A stretch of DNA of 64,000 nt from the NCBI RefSeq assembly GCF_003885045.1, contig NZ_RHJS01000002.1, positions 3,286,001 through 3,350,000 on the forward strand, written 5' to 3'. Of this stretch, positions 52,333 to 61,182 are shown in pieces. The stretch's first letter is position 1; every line of letters starts with the position of its first letter. The notes beneath the pieces are model-generated. The model did not search any database. It had not been told where the DNA came from and was given only the letters and a program-made list of their open reading frames with translations. The stretch comes from Schaedlerella arabinosiphila (GTDB lineage: Bacteria > Bacillota > Clostridia > Lachnospirales > Lachnospiraceae). The translations under genes and the position numbers were made by a program.

Positions 52333-53889
52333 ATGAAAAAAACAGCCCTGCTGCTTTTTCTCACCGTGCTGTCGGCCTGTATCACGCTCGGCTGCAGCTC
52401 TGGCTCGAAAAAGCATATTATCGTACGGGAAAAAAGCGAACTGAATACAGACAGCTACCGCCAAACCTCCGGCACGCCGGACACCCTTGCCGGTCAGCTC
52501 CAGGTTCCGGAAAAGAATCTGTATTCCGGACAATATATAGATGATCCATTCCAGCTCATCTGCAGTGCTGAGGTTATCGTTCCTGAGACGGACCAGGTTC
52601 CTGTCTTCAAGGTTGGCCAAAAACCCTTTAACCAGACATGGATCGATCAGGTCACAGATGTCTTCTTTGGGAATCATCCCGTGTATGACTACGAAAAATA
52701 TAACCAGCCCACCAGAGAATGGATCTCCGAAAAGCTCCGTCAGCTGAGATCTTACCAGGCAGAAGGCAATCTTGACCCATATGGGTATATTGCCTCCGCA
52801 CAGGCAGCGGGCTACGAAAATCCGGAATCCTTTTATAACCTGCAGTCAGAGATCCAGCGATGGGAGCAAATTTACGAAGCTTCTCCCGAAACGGTTGAAA
52901 AAGTTGAGGTCATCCCTGGTTTTGGCCCCGACGCACCGGATAACTGTTTTTACAGAGAACCATCCGCAGCGGAATCGTCTTCCGCAGAAACAGCCTCTTC
53001 GGATGATCCTTTTTTCGGAATTGTTGAAATGGATGGCGGAATTTTCCTGTACAAATTAAAAAGGAGCGGTTCCTTCCACATGGATATCGGCATCGTAAGA
53101 GGAGATACAGAGATTTCAGACAAGAAATGGTCCGAATCCTCTTGGTTTCAGCCGTATTGGCTTCAGGACTCTTCTGACGCCCCCAAAGGGAATCTCCCAT
53201 CCAGGGAGGCTGTAGAAAAACTGGCAGGAATCACCCCTGCTCAGGCCGCTGCAATGACCGATCAGTATATGGAAAAGCTGGGCCTTTCTGATTTTACTCC
53301 AAAACGCATAGAACTGAGTCTGAGCAGCCGTTACAATACAGATCCGATCGGATTGGGTTCCGAAGAATACCTGGATTACCAGGATGCCGCCTACCAGATC
53401 ATCTATACCAGAGATCTCCGTGGATTTCCGATCACGCCTGACAACAGCAATGGCGGTGTTTTGGAATATACGGACGATTCCGGGAGCGCATGGGGTTATG
53501 AAAAAGTAGAATTTTATGTAAATCAGGAAGGACTGCAAAAGGCTTCCATCCAAAATCTGTATGAAATACAGAAACCGATGATCGACAATGTAGAACTGAT
53601 GAGTTTTTCGGATATCACAGAAATATTCTGGAAGATTATGCCGGTCCGTTTTCAAAACAATACAGATAAAATAAATATCAACCGGATCACACTGGGGTAT
53701 ATGAAAATCTATGATCCGGGCCTGAGCAGCACTACAGGACTTCTGGTACCTGTCTGGGATTTTTTCGGAACACGTGAAATATACGATCCTGACACCGGAG
53801 AACCCTATGCAATGGCATATCCCACCACCAGCTTTCTGACGATCAATGCCGCTGACGGTACGGTGATCAACCGAAATTACGGATATTAA
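52333..53889 (+). CDS. Lipoprotein of the paralogous 'LVPVWDFF' family, copy 1
   Basis: A 518-residue lipoprotein. The signal peptide MKKTALLLFLTVLSACITLG ends at the lipobox Cys (TLGC, about residue 21). The mature part has a charged linker and then a domain repeated in its neighbour: FNQTWIDQVTDVFFG, AAAMTDQYMEKLGLSDF, VEFYVNQEGLQKASIQNLYE and the terminal LLVPVWDFFG ... SFLTINAADGTVINRNYGY. The ending resembles that of the two lipoproteins near the right edge (LVPAWNF ... TINGMDGGAI). Function unknown; anchored on the outer membrane face, perhaps a sensor or chaperone for the operon. Confidence 0.85.
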   Translation: MKKTALLLFLTVLSACITLGCSSGSKKHIIVREKSELNTDSYRQTSGTPDTLAGQLQVPEKNLYSGQYIDDPFQLICSAEVIVPETDQVPVFKVGQKPFNQTWIDQVTDVFFGNHPVYDYEKYNQPTREWISEKLRQLRSYQAEGNLDPYGYIASAQAAGYENPESFYNLQSEIQRWEQIYEASPETVEKVEVIPGFGPDAPDNCFYREPSAAESSSAETASSDDPFFGIVEMDGGIFLYKLKRSGSFHMDIGIVRGDTEISDKKWSESSWFQPYWLQDSSDAPKGNLPSREAVEKLAGITPAQAAAMTDQYMEKLGLSDFTPKRIELSLSSRYNTDPIGLGSEEYLDYQDAAYQIIYTRDLRGFPITPDNSNGGVLEYTDDSGSAWGYEKVEFYVNQEGLQKASIQNLYEIQKPMIDNVELMSFSDITEIFWKIMPVRFQNNTDKININRITLGYMKIYDPGLSSTTGLLVPVWDFFGTREIYDPDTGEPYAMAYPTTSFLTINAADGTVINRNYGY

Positions 53890-53981
53890 ATCAAACATGA
53901 ACGAGAGAATTAATATTACAGTGCAGAACAGCCCTCCGCATTTGCCGCGGAGGTTCCGGCTCTGCTCTGAATCATTACATA
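53880..53981. repeat. 102-bp duplicated gene end and intergenic hairpin, copy 1
   Basis: Near-identical to 55,591-55,692. Contains a CCTCCGC / GCGGAGG hairpin with a 7-nt loop but no T-tract. It shows that the downstream gene arose by tandem duplication including flanking DNA. Confidence 0.85.
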
Positions 53982-53995
53982 GAGGAGGACTACTA

Positions 53996-55600
53996 ATGAA
54001 AAAAACTGTCCTGCTGCTCTTTCTCACCGTACTGTCGGCCTGCATCACTCTCGGCTGCAGTGACGGCTCCAAAAAGCACATTATCGTGCAGGAAAAAAAT
54101 GAACTGAATACAGACGGCTACCGTCAGGCTTCCGATACGCCGGAAAATGCTGACGACTCTGACGCAGGCAACGGACAATTATCCGATAGCTCCAGTTCAG
54201 ACAACGGCAGCGGACATTTGTCCGACAGCGGCAGCTCAGATTCCATTCACAAAAATGCCCTTGCCAGACGACTGCAGGTTCCGGAATCGAACACGTTTTT
54301 CAAGGAGTTTCCAGAGAGTCATCTGCAACTATCCTGCCGGGCTAAAATTGAACTTACGGACACGGATCATGTTTCCGTTTACAAGGTTCGCCAGAAACCA
54401 TTTGATCAGGCATGGATCGACTGGGTCACACACGTTTTCTTTGGTGACCTGCCTGTTTATGACAGCAATAAATATAGACAGCCCACCAAAGAATGGGCGC
54501 GTGAAAAGCTGCAGCGTCTGAAGGCGTTTCAGGCAGAAGGAAACACCGATCCCTATGGTCATATTGCAGCCATGCGGGAAAGCGGCAGCCGAAATCCGGA
54601 AGGCATATATAATCTGGAAAAGGATATCGAGCAATGGGAGGCGATTTACAGCAACGCTCCCGAGACTGTTGAGAAAGTAGAGGTTTCCCCCGGCTTTAAT
54701 GTATCCGAATCTGCGGAAAATGCTGATGGAAATCAATATTTTTCCGGCATCGTTGAAATGGACGGAGATGTGTTTGATTACTATTTCAAAAAGAGCGGCC
54801 CCATTGATATGGAAATCCGAATCTTAAGGGATAGCGGCGAAGATCCGGATCATACATGGTTTGGATATGACTGGTATCCGGTAGACCTGCCTGCATATTC
54901 TGTTTCCCGCAATGGCTATGTTCCATCGCTGGAAAGGGCTGAACAGATTGCAGGAATCTCCCCTTCCGCAGCCGCTGAAATGTGCGACCGCTATATGGAA
55001 AAGCTGGGACTCTCTGATTTTTCCGCGAAGCATATAGAGCACAGCCTTAGTTACTGTCAGCCTGAGGACATGCAGGCTGAGCGGATATTTATAGATGCCG
55101 GCTACAGGGTCGTATATACACGGGATATCCAGGGATTTCCGGTTACATATGAGATAAGTCCCGGAGGCGCTTACGCTGCAGGCACATACGATCTGTCAAA
55201 TGCATGGTGCTTCGAAACGGTTGAATTTTATGTCAATCAGAATGGACTGCAAAAAGCAATGCTTCGGAATCTATACGAGATTGAAGAACTGATGTATGAT
55301 AATATAGAACTGATGGCATTTCCGGAAATCATGGACATTTTCGGACAGACGATGCCGATTCGTTTTTCCGAAAGTTCCGGCAAATATACCATCGACAGGA
55401 TCACTCTGGGCTATGCAAGAATCTATGATCCAGGCATGGACAGCACCCTCGGACTCCTCGTGCCTGTTTGGGATTTTTTCGGAAAACATGTGGACAATTA
55501 CAAGGACGGTGAAACTTCTATCCTGGATATTCCCACCCAGAGTTTCCTGACGATCAATGCCGCTGACGGTACGGTAATCAACCGAAATTACGGATATTAA
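53996..55600 (+). CDS. Lipoprotein of the paralogous 'LVPVWDFF' family, copy 2
   Basis: A 534-residue paralogue of the preceding lipoprotein, with a nearly identical signal (MKKTVLLLFLTVLSACITLG, Cys at 21) and RBS region (GAGGAGG). It differs by a Ser/Asp/Gly-rich insert after the signal (about residues 45-85, SDSSSSDNGSGHLSD-like). The rest aligns throughout (FDQAWIDWVTHVFFG, MCDRYMEKLGLSDFSAKH, LLVPVWDFFG, TINAADGTVINRNYGY). The ATG at 53,996 is chosen; the in-frame upstream start at 53,897 would fall in the duplicated intergenic repeat. Function unknown. Confidence 0.85.
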   Translation: MKKTVLLLFLTVLSACITLGCSDGSKKHIIVQEKNELNTDGYRQASDTPENADDSDAGNGQLSDSSSSDNGSGHLSDSGSSDSIHKNALARRLQVPESNTFFKEFPESHLQLSCRAKIELTDTDHVSVYKVRQKPFDQAWIDWVTHVFFGDLPVYDSNKYRQPTKEWAREKLQRLKAFQAEGNTDPYGHIAAMRESGSRNPEGIYNLEKDIEQWEAIYSNAPETVEKVEVSPGFNVSESAENADGNQYFSGIVEMDGDVFDYYFKKSGPIDMEIRILRDSGEDPDHTWFGYDWYPVDLPAYSVSRNGYVPSLERAEQIAGISPSAAAEMCDRYMEKLGLSDFSAKHIEHSLSYCQPEDMQAERIFIDAGYRVVYTRDIQGFPVTYEISPGGAYAAGTYDLSNAWCFETVEFYVNQNGLQKAMLRNLYEIEELMYDNIELMAFPEIMDIFGQTMPIRFSESSGKYTIDRITLGYARIYDPGMDSTLGLLVPVWDFFGKHVDNYKDGETSILDIPTQSFLTINAADGTVINRNYGY

Positions 55601-55692
55601 ATCAAACATAAACGAGAGAATTAATATTACAGTGCAGAACAGCCCTCCGCATTTGCCGCGGAGGTTCCGGCTCTGCTCTGAATCATTACATA
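55591..55692. repeat. 102-bp duplicated gene end and intergenic hairpin, copy 2
   Basis: Partner of 53,880-53,981. Identical hairpin, diverging right after ATTACATA. Confidence 0.85.
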
Positions 55693-55714
55693 TATTTTTA
55701 AAGGAGAACAACCC

Positions 55715-57478
55715 ATGAAACCAACGGACACGCCACTCACAGACCATCCGCAGAACACCCCGCAGGAGACTCCGGTGCCCAATTCCCAGGGCAAACCGCA
55801 GGAGCAGACCCAGAACCATTTGGAGAGCCGCTCTCAGGCTGCTTCAAATGCTTCTCAGGAAATCCAGCAGAATCTTTCCACCGAAAGTTCTCTGCACAGT
55901 TCCACAGATTCCGCATCGAATCCTTCCACGGAGCCTCCCAGGAGCACTTCCGCAGATTCCGCGCCGACCCATTCCACGGAGTCTCCCCAGAGCACTTCCG
56001 CACAGGATTCCCAGCAGCCCCCTGCGCAGGTTTCTTCCCAGGACTCCTCCCAGGAAACCGCACCTTCTGCCGCGGAACCAGCGAAAACGCTGCCCTACAA
56101 AAAAATCGCTGCATGCACCGCAGCCGTCCTCGCTGCTGTCCTGCTGCTTACATACCTGGGCGTGTCCATCTACTTCCGAAGCCATTACCTTTTTAACACC
56201 ACGATCAACGGCCAGGATTTTTCCAGGCAGACCGTGGAGGATGCCCGCGCCTTTTTTGCAGGCCAGGCAGACGCCTATACCTTGAAGATCACAGAAAGCG
56301 GCGGTAAGACTGAGGACATCACCGGCAGCGAGATCGATATGTCCTGGAATGACAGCCAGGCTCTGGACCAGATACTAAAAGACCAGAACGCTTTCGCATG
56401 GCCGATGGAATATTTCAAAGAAACATACAAAGAGATCACGTTTGATATCTCCTACGATAAAGCGGCCCTGGAAAAAAAGGTCAGTTCCCTGAAAGCCGTA
56501 ACCGCGGAACCGATCCAGCCCCAGTCCGCCTACCCGGAATTTGACGGAAACTCCTACGTCATAAAACCGGAAGTATACGGCACCGACCTGGATTCGAAAA
56601 AACTGTTAAAGCAGATCCATGAGTCCGTTGCCCGGTTGGATGAAGAGATCGACCTCCAGAAAGAGGGCTTTTACAAAGCCCCGGAATACACCGCCGAATC
56701 GCCGAAGCTGAAAGAGCTCTGCCAGACTCTGAACCAATACTGCAAGGCAAGCATCACCTACGAAATGGACATCCCCATCGTGGTAGATAAGACATTGATC
56801 TCCACCTGGCTGTCCTATGACGCAGATTTTCACGTCACACTGGACGAGGCCGCGATCCGCAACTGGATGACCGAATTTGGCAGACGTTACGACACCGTGG
56901 GCACTACCAGGCCTCTGACCACCCCGGCCGGTAAAGCCACCGAGGTTTCCGGCGGTACTTACGGCTGGATCATCAATGAAGACGTGGAATTTCCCGCTCT
57001 GGTAAACAGCATCCGAAACGGCGAGGTCGTGACAAAAGCCCCGGCCTGCGATCAGACCGCTGCCTCCCATGCTCCCCAGGACTGGGGCGGTACATTTTTG
57101 GAAGTAGATATGACTGCCCAGCATATGTGGTATCTGGAAAACGGCACCGTCGTTTTTGAGTCCGACGTGGTCACCGGAAAAAACAGCACGCCCACCCCTC
57201 CCGGAGTATACAATATCCTGGAAAAGCTGTCCCCCACCGTTTTGGTCGGAAATATAGACCCGGAAACCAATGAACCGGAATACCGTTCCCCCGTAGATTT
57301 CTGGATGCGCGTCACCTGGAGCGGCATCGGCTTCCACGACGCCACCTGGCAGCCCGCGTTCGGCGGAGACGTCTACCTCTGGAACGGTTCCCACGGCTGT
57401 ATCAACATGCCATACTACAATGCACAGGAATTATATTCCATATTGCAGCTCGGGACGCCGGTAGTGGTACATTACTAA
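55715..57478 (+). CDS. L,D-transpeptidase (YkuD) with PG-binding domain
   Basis: A 587-residue envelope enzyme. The cytoplasmic N-terminus (about 1-125) is a long low-complexity Ser/Pro/Gln/Thr segment. One membrane helix lies at about 130-152 (ACTAAVLAAVLLLTYLGVSI). The extracellular part has a PG_binding_4 type domain (about 165-440) and a C-terminal YkuD domain (about 465-587) with the active site HDAT ... GSHGCINM; His560 and Cys562 are the catalytic pair. It makes 3-3 crosslinks in peptidoglycan. AAGGAG precedes the ATG. Last gene of the operon, fitting cell-wall control by the two-component system. Confidence 0.95.
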   Translation: MKPTDTPLTDHPQNTPQETPVPNSQGKPQEQTQNHLESRSQAASNASQEIQQNLSTESSLHSSTDSASNPSTEPPRSTSADSAPTHSTESPQSTSAQDSQQPPAQVSSQDSSQETAPSAAEPAKTLPYKKIAACTAAVLAAVLLLTYLGVSIYFRSHYLFNTTINGQDFSRQTVEDARAFFAGQADAYTLKITESGGKTEDITGSEIDMSWNDSQALDQILKDQNAFAWPMEYFKETYKEITFDISYDKAALEKKVSSLKAVTAEPIQPQSAYPEFDGNSYVIKPEVYGTDLDSKKLLKQIHESVARLDEEIDLQKEGFYKAPEYTAESPKLKELCQTLNQYCKASITYEMDIPIVVDKTLISTWLSYDADFHVTLDEAAIRNWMTEFGRRYDTVGTTRPLTTPAGKATEVSGGTYGWIINEDVEFPALVNSIRNGEVVTKAPACDQTAASHAPQDWGGTFLEVDMTAQHMWYLENGTVVFESDVVTGKNSTPTPPGVYNILEKLSPTVLVGNIDPETNEPEYRSPVDFWMRVTWSGIGFHDATWQPAFGGDVYLWNGSHGCINMPYYNAQELYSILQLGTPVVVHY

Positions 57479-57601
57479 ATTCGCCAATACCGAAAATTAA
57501 AATTACCGTGTACTTGCTTTCAGCAAAATTATTCAGTTTGCGGAAAAAATGCCGAAAGATTTATTAGGTAAAATACTGGTATATGTGAATGCATTTTTTT
57601 G

Positions 57602-57639
57602 ATTGAGGCAGCCCCATCAAAGGGACTGCCTCAATTTTA
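57602..57639. terminator. Bidirectional terminator between convergent operons
   Basis: TTGAGGCAGCCCC and GGGACTGCCTCAA form a long GC-rich stem, with A/T tracts on both sides (TTTTTTTGA before, TTTTAG after). It separates the transpeptidase gene from the convergent ABC operon. Confidence 0.85.
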
Positions 57640-57716
57640 GAAAATATGGACAGGATGTAATTCACGGAATGCTTATTCTTTTGGAACATCCCCTTTTCTA
57701 TTCCCCTTCATCCCGG

Positions 57717-58358
57717 TCACCGCACCTGCGTCAATCTCCCCGCATCCATCTCACAGACCGTATCGCAGAGCCGCTCGATCTCCAGCATATTATGAGCCGC
57801 AATCAGAATCGTCTTTCCCCGCTCCCTGATCTCATCCAACAGGACACAGACCTCCTCCGCCCCCCGCTTATCCAGCCCGTTAAATGGTTCATCCAGTATC
57901 AGCAGGTCCGGGTCCTCCATGATGGCCTGCGCAATGCCAAGGCGTTCCCGCATCCCAAGGGAATACTGCCCCACCTTCTTTTTCGAATCCGGGTCAAGCC
58001 CCACCGTCCGGATCGCCCCGCGCACCTCCTCATCCGTAATCAGACGTTTCAGCGCCGCCAGGCGTTTTAGATTGGCAAATCCGCTCAGCCCCGGCAAAAA
58101 TCCCGGGCTCTCAATGATCATCCCCACCGATTCCGGGAAATCCGCATCCTTTCCGATCTGCTTTTTGTCCACCCATACTGCCCCGCCGTCCGGCTTCAAA
58201 AACCCGCAGATACACTTAAACATGACCGTCTTCCCGGACCCGTTAAACCCCATGATCCCATGGATCTGTCCCCGCTCAAAATGATGCGTGATCCCCTTTA
58301 AAACCGTTTCCTCTCCAAATGATTTTGTCAAATCCATCAATCTGACCGCACTTTCCAT
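57717..58358 (-). CDS. ABC transporter ATP-binding protein
   Basis: A 213-residue ABC ATPase of the ABC-2/lantibiotic-immunity style. Walker A is GFNGSGKT, the Q-loop region is GMIIESPGFLPGLS, the signature is YSLGMRERLGIAQAI, Walker B is LLILDEPFNGLD and the H-loop is ILIAAHNM. The ATG at 58,358 with AAGGGG 8 nt upstream is preferred over 58,379. It is the last gene of an operon of lipoproteins and permeases and energises them, probably to export or sense a peptide or lipid-linked compound. Confidence 0.92.
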   Translation of the reverse strand: MESAVRLMDLTKSFGEETVLKGITHHFERGQIHGIMGFNGSGKTVMFKCICGFLKPDGGAVWVDKKQIGKDADFPESVGMIIESPGFLPGLSGFANLKRLAALKRLITDEEVRGAIRTVGLDPDSKKKVGQYSLGMRERLGIAQAIMEDPDLLILDEPFNGLDKRGAEEVCVLLDEIRERGKTILIAAHNMLEIERLCDTVCEMDAGRLTQVR

Positions 58359-58421
58359 TGTATACCCCTTTCTTTCCAAATGATTTCAACCCATTCATCC
58401 ATTCCCAAAATCCGCCAAGCT

Positions 58422-59231
58422 TCACATCAGATCCAGCCTCCTTTTTACAGCCCCAGGAAAACATCGGAAACAGACTGCACACATTCCAGACAATATCCCG
58501 ATGCAGAACACATGCCCAAAGTCAAAGTTCTCGCTGCAGCCGCCAAATATCAGCAGCGCTGCCTTACTCGCTGCTTCGCGGAAATAAACCGGATCTGCCC
58601 AGCATTTCGGGCTCAGAAAAAACAAGCTCCGGTAATACCGTTCCTGAAATACGGTCAGCACATAAAACGTGACAAACGGAAGCGCATATGCGATATACGG
58701 ATTTCTTGCCAGTACGGCCGCCGTCCCGCCTGCCCCCGCCCAAAGCACGCCGTTTAAAAATCCTTCTCCCAGGCTGAACAGGATCACTCCGATTATGCCC
58801 CCGATTTCACTCCCGTCCGGCGGCGGCGAAAGCCTGTAAAACCTGACAAAAGCCAGCAGCAATACCAGAAGTTCCGAGCAGAATACCATCAGTCCCCCCG
58901 GCAGGACGCACTCCCATATCTTTTTCCTGCAGTAGCTCCTCTTCCCGATCCGGCAGCAGGAAAACAGGGCATACCGGCTGCGCAGTTCCATTTCGGCACA
59001 GGCGCCTGCTGCCAGCGGGGCGCAGATCGGGACAAACATCATCCCGTTCTTTGCAGTGATACAATACTGGAAAACCTCGATCCAGACTGCCGGCCCTTCC
59101 CCTTCCTGTCCGTCAAAAAGTACGGCAAGCTGCCCCATATACTCCCGCCCGCTCAGATAAAATGCCGCGGTAAGCACTGCCAGCCCCGTCCAGAACAACA
59201 CATTGGCAAACACATTTTTTATTTCTCTCAT
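58422..59231 (-). CDS. ABC-2 type permease, copy B
   Basis: A 269-residue membrane protein with about six helices. It is clearly paralogous to the permease at 61,172: both have AELRSRYALFSC-type loops, GEGFLNGVLWAGAGGTAAVL, YIAYALPFVTFYVLTVFQERYYR and a PKCWADPVYF motif near the end. It lies 63 bp upstream of the ATPase and 6 bp downstream of the broken lipoprotein. Probably forms the membrane channel with one of the other permeases. Confidence 0.85.
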   Translation of the reverse strand: MREIKNVFANVLFWTGLAVLTAAFYLSGREYMGQLAVLFDGQEGEGPAVWIEVFQYCITAKNGMMFVPICAPLAAGACAEMELRSRYALFSCCRIGKRSYCRKKIWECVLPGGLMVFCSELLVLLLAFVRFYRLSPPPDGSEIGGIIGVILFSLGEGFLNGVLWAGAGGTAAVLARNPYIAYALPFVTFYVLTVFQERYYRSLFFLSPKCWADPVYFREAASKAALLIFGGCSENFDFGHVFCIGILSGMCAVCFRCFPGAVKRRLDLM

Positions 59232-59237
59232 AAGCGC

Positions 59238-60262
59238 CTACTCCCCGGTAATAACCCTTCCATCCAGCGCGTTCACCAGATAATATATATTTTGCCAGTC
59301 CACGCCGTCTCTTCCCTCCGACACGGTAAAATACCAGACAGGTACAAGCCATGCGTTCTCCGGATTTTCGTAAGCAGGAATATAAGCATATCCCAGAACC
59401 GCATCTGTCACCGTGTAGCGGGACAATGTGGTATCACTGTCCGGCTGTTCATATGAGGAATACCGGTAGAACACCTGGTCCGCCAGTTTTTTCTGGAGCT
59501 TTTCAAATGAAAGCAGCTCCGTATTTTCCGTCACCGTCTTTGCCTCCTCCATCATTCCTTCCCACACAAACCCTTTGACGCCGCTTTCTGTCACTGTAAT
59601 GGTGATCGTTTCCACCGGGAAAGGCGGAGAATACATATCATCCGTCGTTTCCGAAACCGAACTGCTTCCTGCGCCTGATCTGCAAATCCTTCTGAAAATT
59701 TCACCTCCGCCTTTTCCGGTGTGCCGTTTGTCTCCGGAGCAATTTCCACCGCGGCCTCCATCCGCTGTCTTGTTTTTAATGGATTCACCCAGGAATAGCC
59801 GCTGCCGTAGAGCCCCTGTTTTTCATCCACTCTGGATATCACATTCCGAAACACCTGTTTTGTATATGGCTGAGGCACATACAATTCCTTTCCATCCGAA
59901 AAATAATCCACCAGCCTTTCCAGCTCCTCCTGCCCAAACACATGATTCCTCACTTCGATCACAGGCAGGTTTCCGATTTTCATTTTTCCAAATTCCAGAT
60001 CCGCGCTGATCGTCACCCTGTCCTCACCTTTCAGCTCTTCCATCTGCCAGTGCTCCGGAATATCCGTGTCCCGGATTTCCCCGCTTTCCAAAGGCCCCGC
60101 GATCACATCCTCACTCAGTCCTTCGGCCTTACTCACTACCGCACTCTCCTCCGGCGTTTTCCGGCAGCCTGTCATAAGAAATACGCTGAGCAGCAGCAAT
60201 GGCATGATTCTCCTAAATGATATCATTTTCCCAAATAGCCTGGTTTTCCCACAGCTTCTCAT
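59238..60262 (-). pseudogene. Lipoprotein paralogue with internal deletion and frameshift
   Basis: The 5' part (from the ATG at 60,262, GGGAGG 9 nt upstream) encodes a lipoprotein start with lipobox LMTGC and then aligns with the intact copy at 62,074 (ESAVVSKAEGLSED, DRVTISADLEFGKM, LYVPQPYTKQVFRNV). At about position 59,670 the frame shifts and some 200 residues of the intact copy are missing. The 3' part continues in another frame (YSPPFPVETITITVTESGVK, YENPENAWLVPVWYF, NALDGRVITGE). Two partial products or none would result. The deletion endpoints lie in Ala/Glu-rich sequence, suggesting slippage between short repeats. Confidence 0.8.
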
Positions 60263-60285
60263 ACATCCACCCTCCCATTGTAACC

Positions 60286-61182
60286 TCACTCATCCACCTG
60301 CATAAACGAGAAATCATAATTCCGCATTTTTCTCCCCGCCAGAAGCACCAACACCACGATCAGAGCCAAAAAGATTCCCGCACTCACCTGCACCCTGGGC
60401 AGATAATCGTATCCGAAATTATGCATGGGAAACGTGGCGTGGTTCAAAGGCGACAGCCACCCGCACAGCACATTTGCCCGGTACGCCAGATTCCCTGTAA
60501 AATGAAACAGCCTCTGGAAAATCTGCGGGTTCAGGAGCAGTCCGTACAGATTCACCGCAAATGCCCCCAGCACGCCTGCCGCGCTTCCCGCGTACAGGTT
60601 CAAAGCCAGCATCAGCACCGCAATAAACAGGGAGTATAGCAGCATCAGCAAAAATACAACCGCGGCGCATTGGTACGGCGTGGAGATCTCCATGGTCTTG
60701 ATGGAAACCGGCACCGTAATCCCCTCTCCCCCTCCGTATCCCAGCATAGCCGCCGTCTCGCTCCATACATTTCCCAGAAAGGAAAAGGGCGCTCCCATGA
60801 TCCCCTGGACGGCCAGCAGAAAAAGATTGTAGACCGCCGTTGTGAGAACCACATAGATCACCTGCCCCGCCAGCCAGACGCTCCGCCTTGTCCGTACCAG
60901 CCAGTAGGGCGTCGCCTGGCTCACAAAAGGCATATCCGCAAACAGCAGCACCAGCAGAAGAGACGAGAGCATCACCGAAGCCGCGTCCCCATAGGTCCAG
61001 ATAAACGGCTCCAGGATCTGCAGCACCGTTTCATACCGCACCGCATGGGAAAGCACCTGGTCTGAGAGCATCAGGCAGAGCACCAGAGCCATAACAAATG
61101 TCATCGCGATCCGGGGGCTCTTCCTCCATTCGGCAAAGTTCTGCCCCGCAATCTGAAAAGCCTGTCTTATATCACGCATCAT
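60286..61182 (-). CDS. ABC-2 type permease, class A
   Basis: A 298-residue membrane protein with about six helices (for example IAMTFVMALVLCLMLSDQVL and AAVVFLLMLLYSLFIAVLML). It is a different class from the two paralogous permeases, with no shared loops. It overlaps the upstream permease by 11 nt and precedes the broken lipoprotein by 23 bp. The transporter may therefore use this common subunit with one of two alternate partners. Confidence 0.85.
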   Translation of the reverse strand: MMRDIRQAFQIAGQNFAEWRKSPRIAMTFVMALVLCLMLSDQVLSHAVRYETVLQILEPFIWTYGDAASVMLSSLLLVLLFADMPFVSQATPYWLVRTRRSVWLAGQVIYVVLTTAVYNLFLLAVQGIMGAPFSFLGNVWSETAAMLGYGGGEGITVPVSIKTMEISTPYQCAAVVFLLMLLYSLFIAVLMLALNLYAGSAAGVLGAFAVNLYGLLLNPQIFQRLFHFTGNLAYRANVLCGWLSPLNHATFPMHNFGYDYLPRVQVSAGIFLALIVVLVLLAGRKMRNYDFSFMQVDE

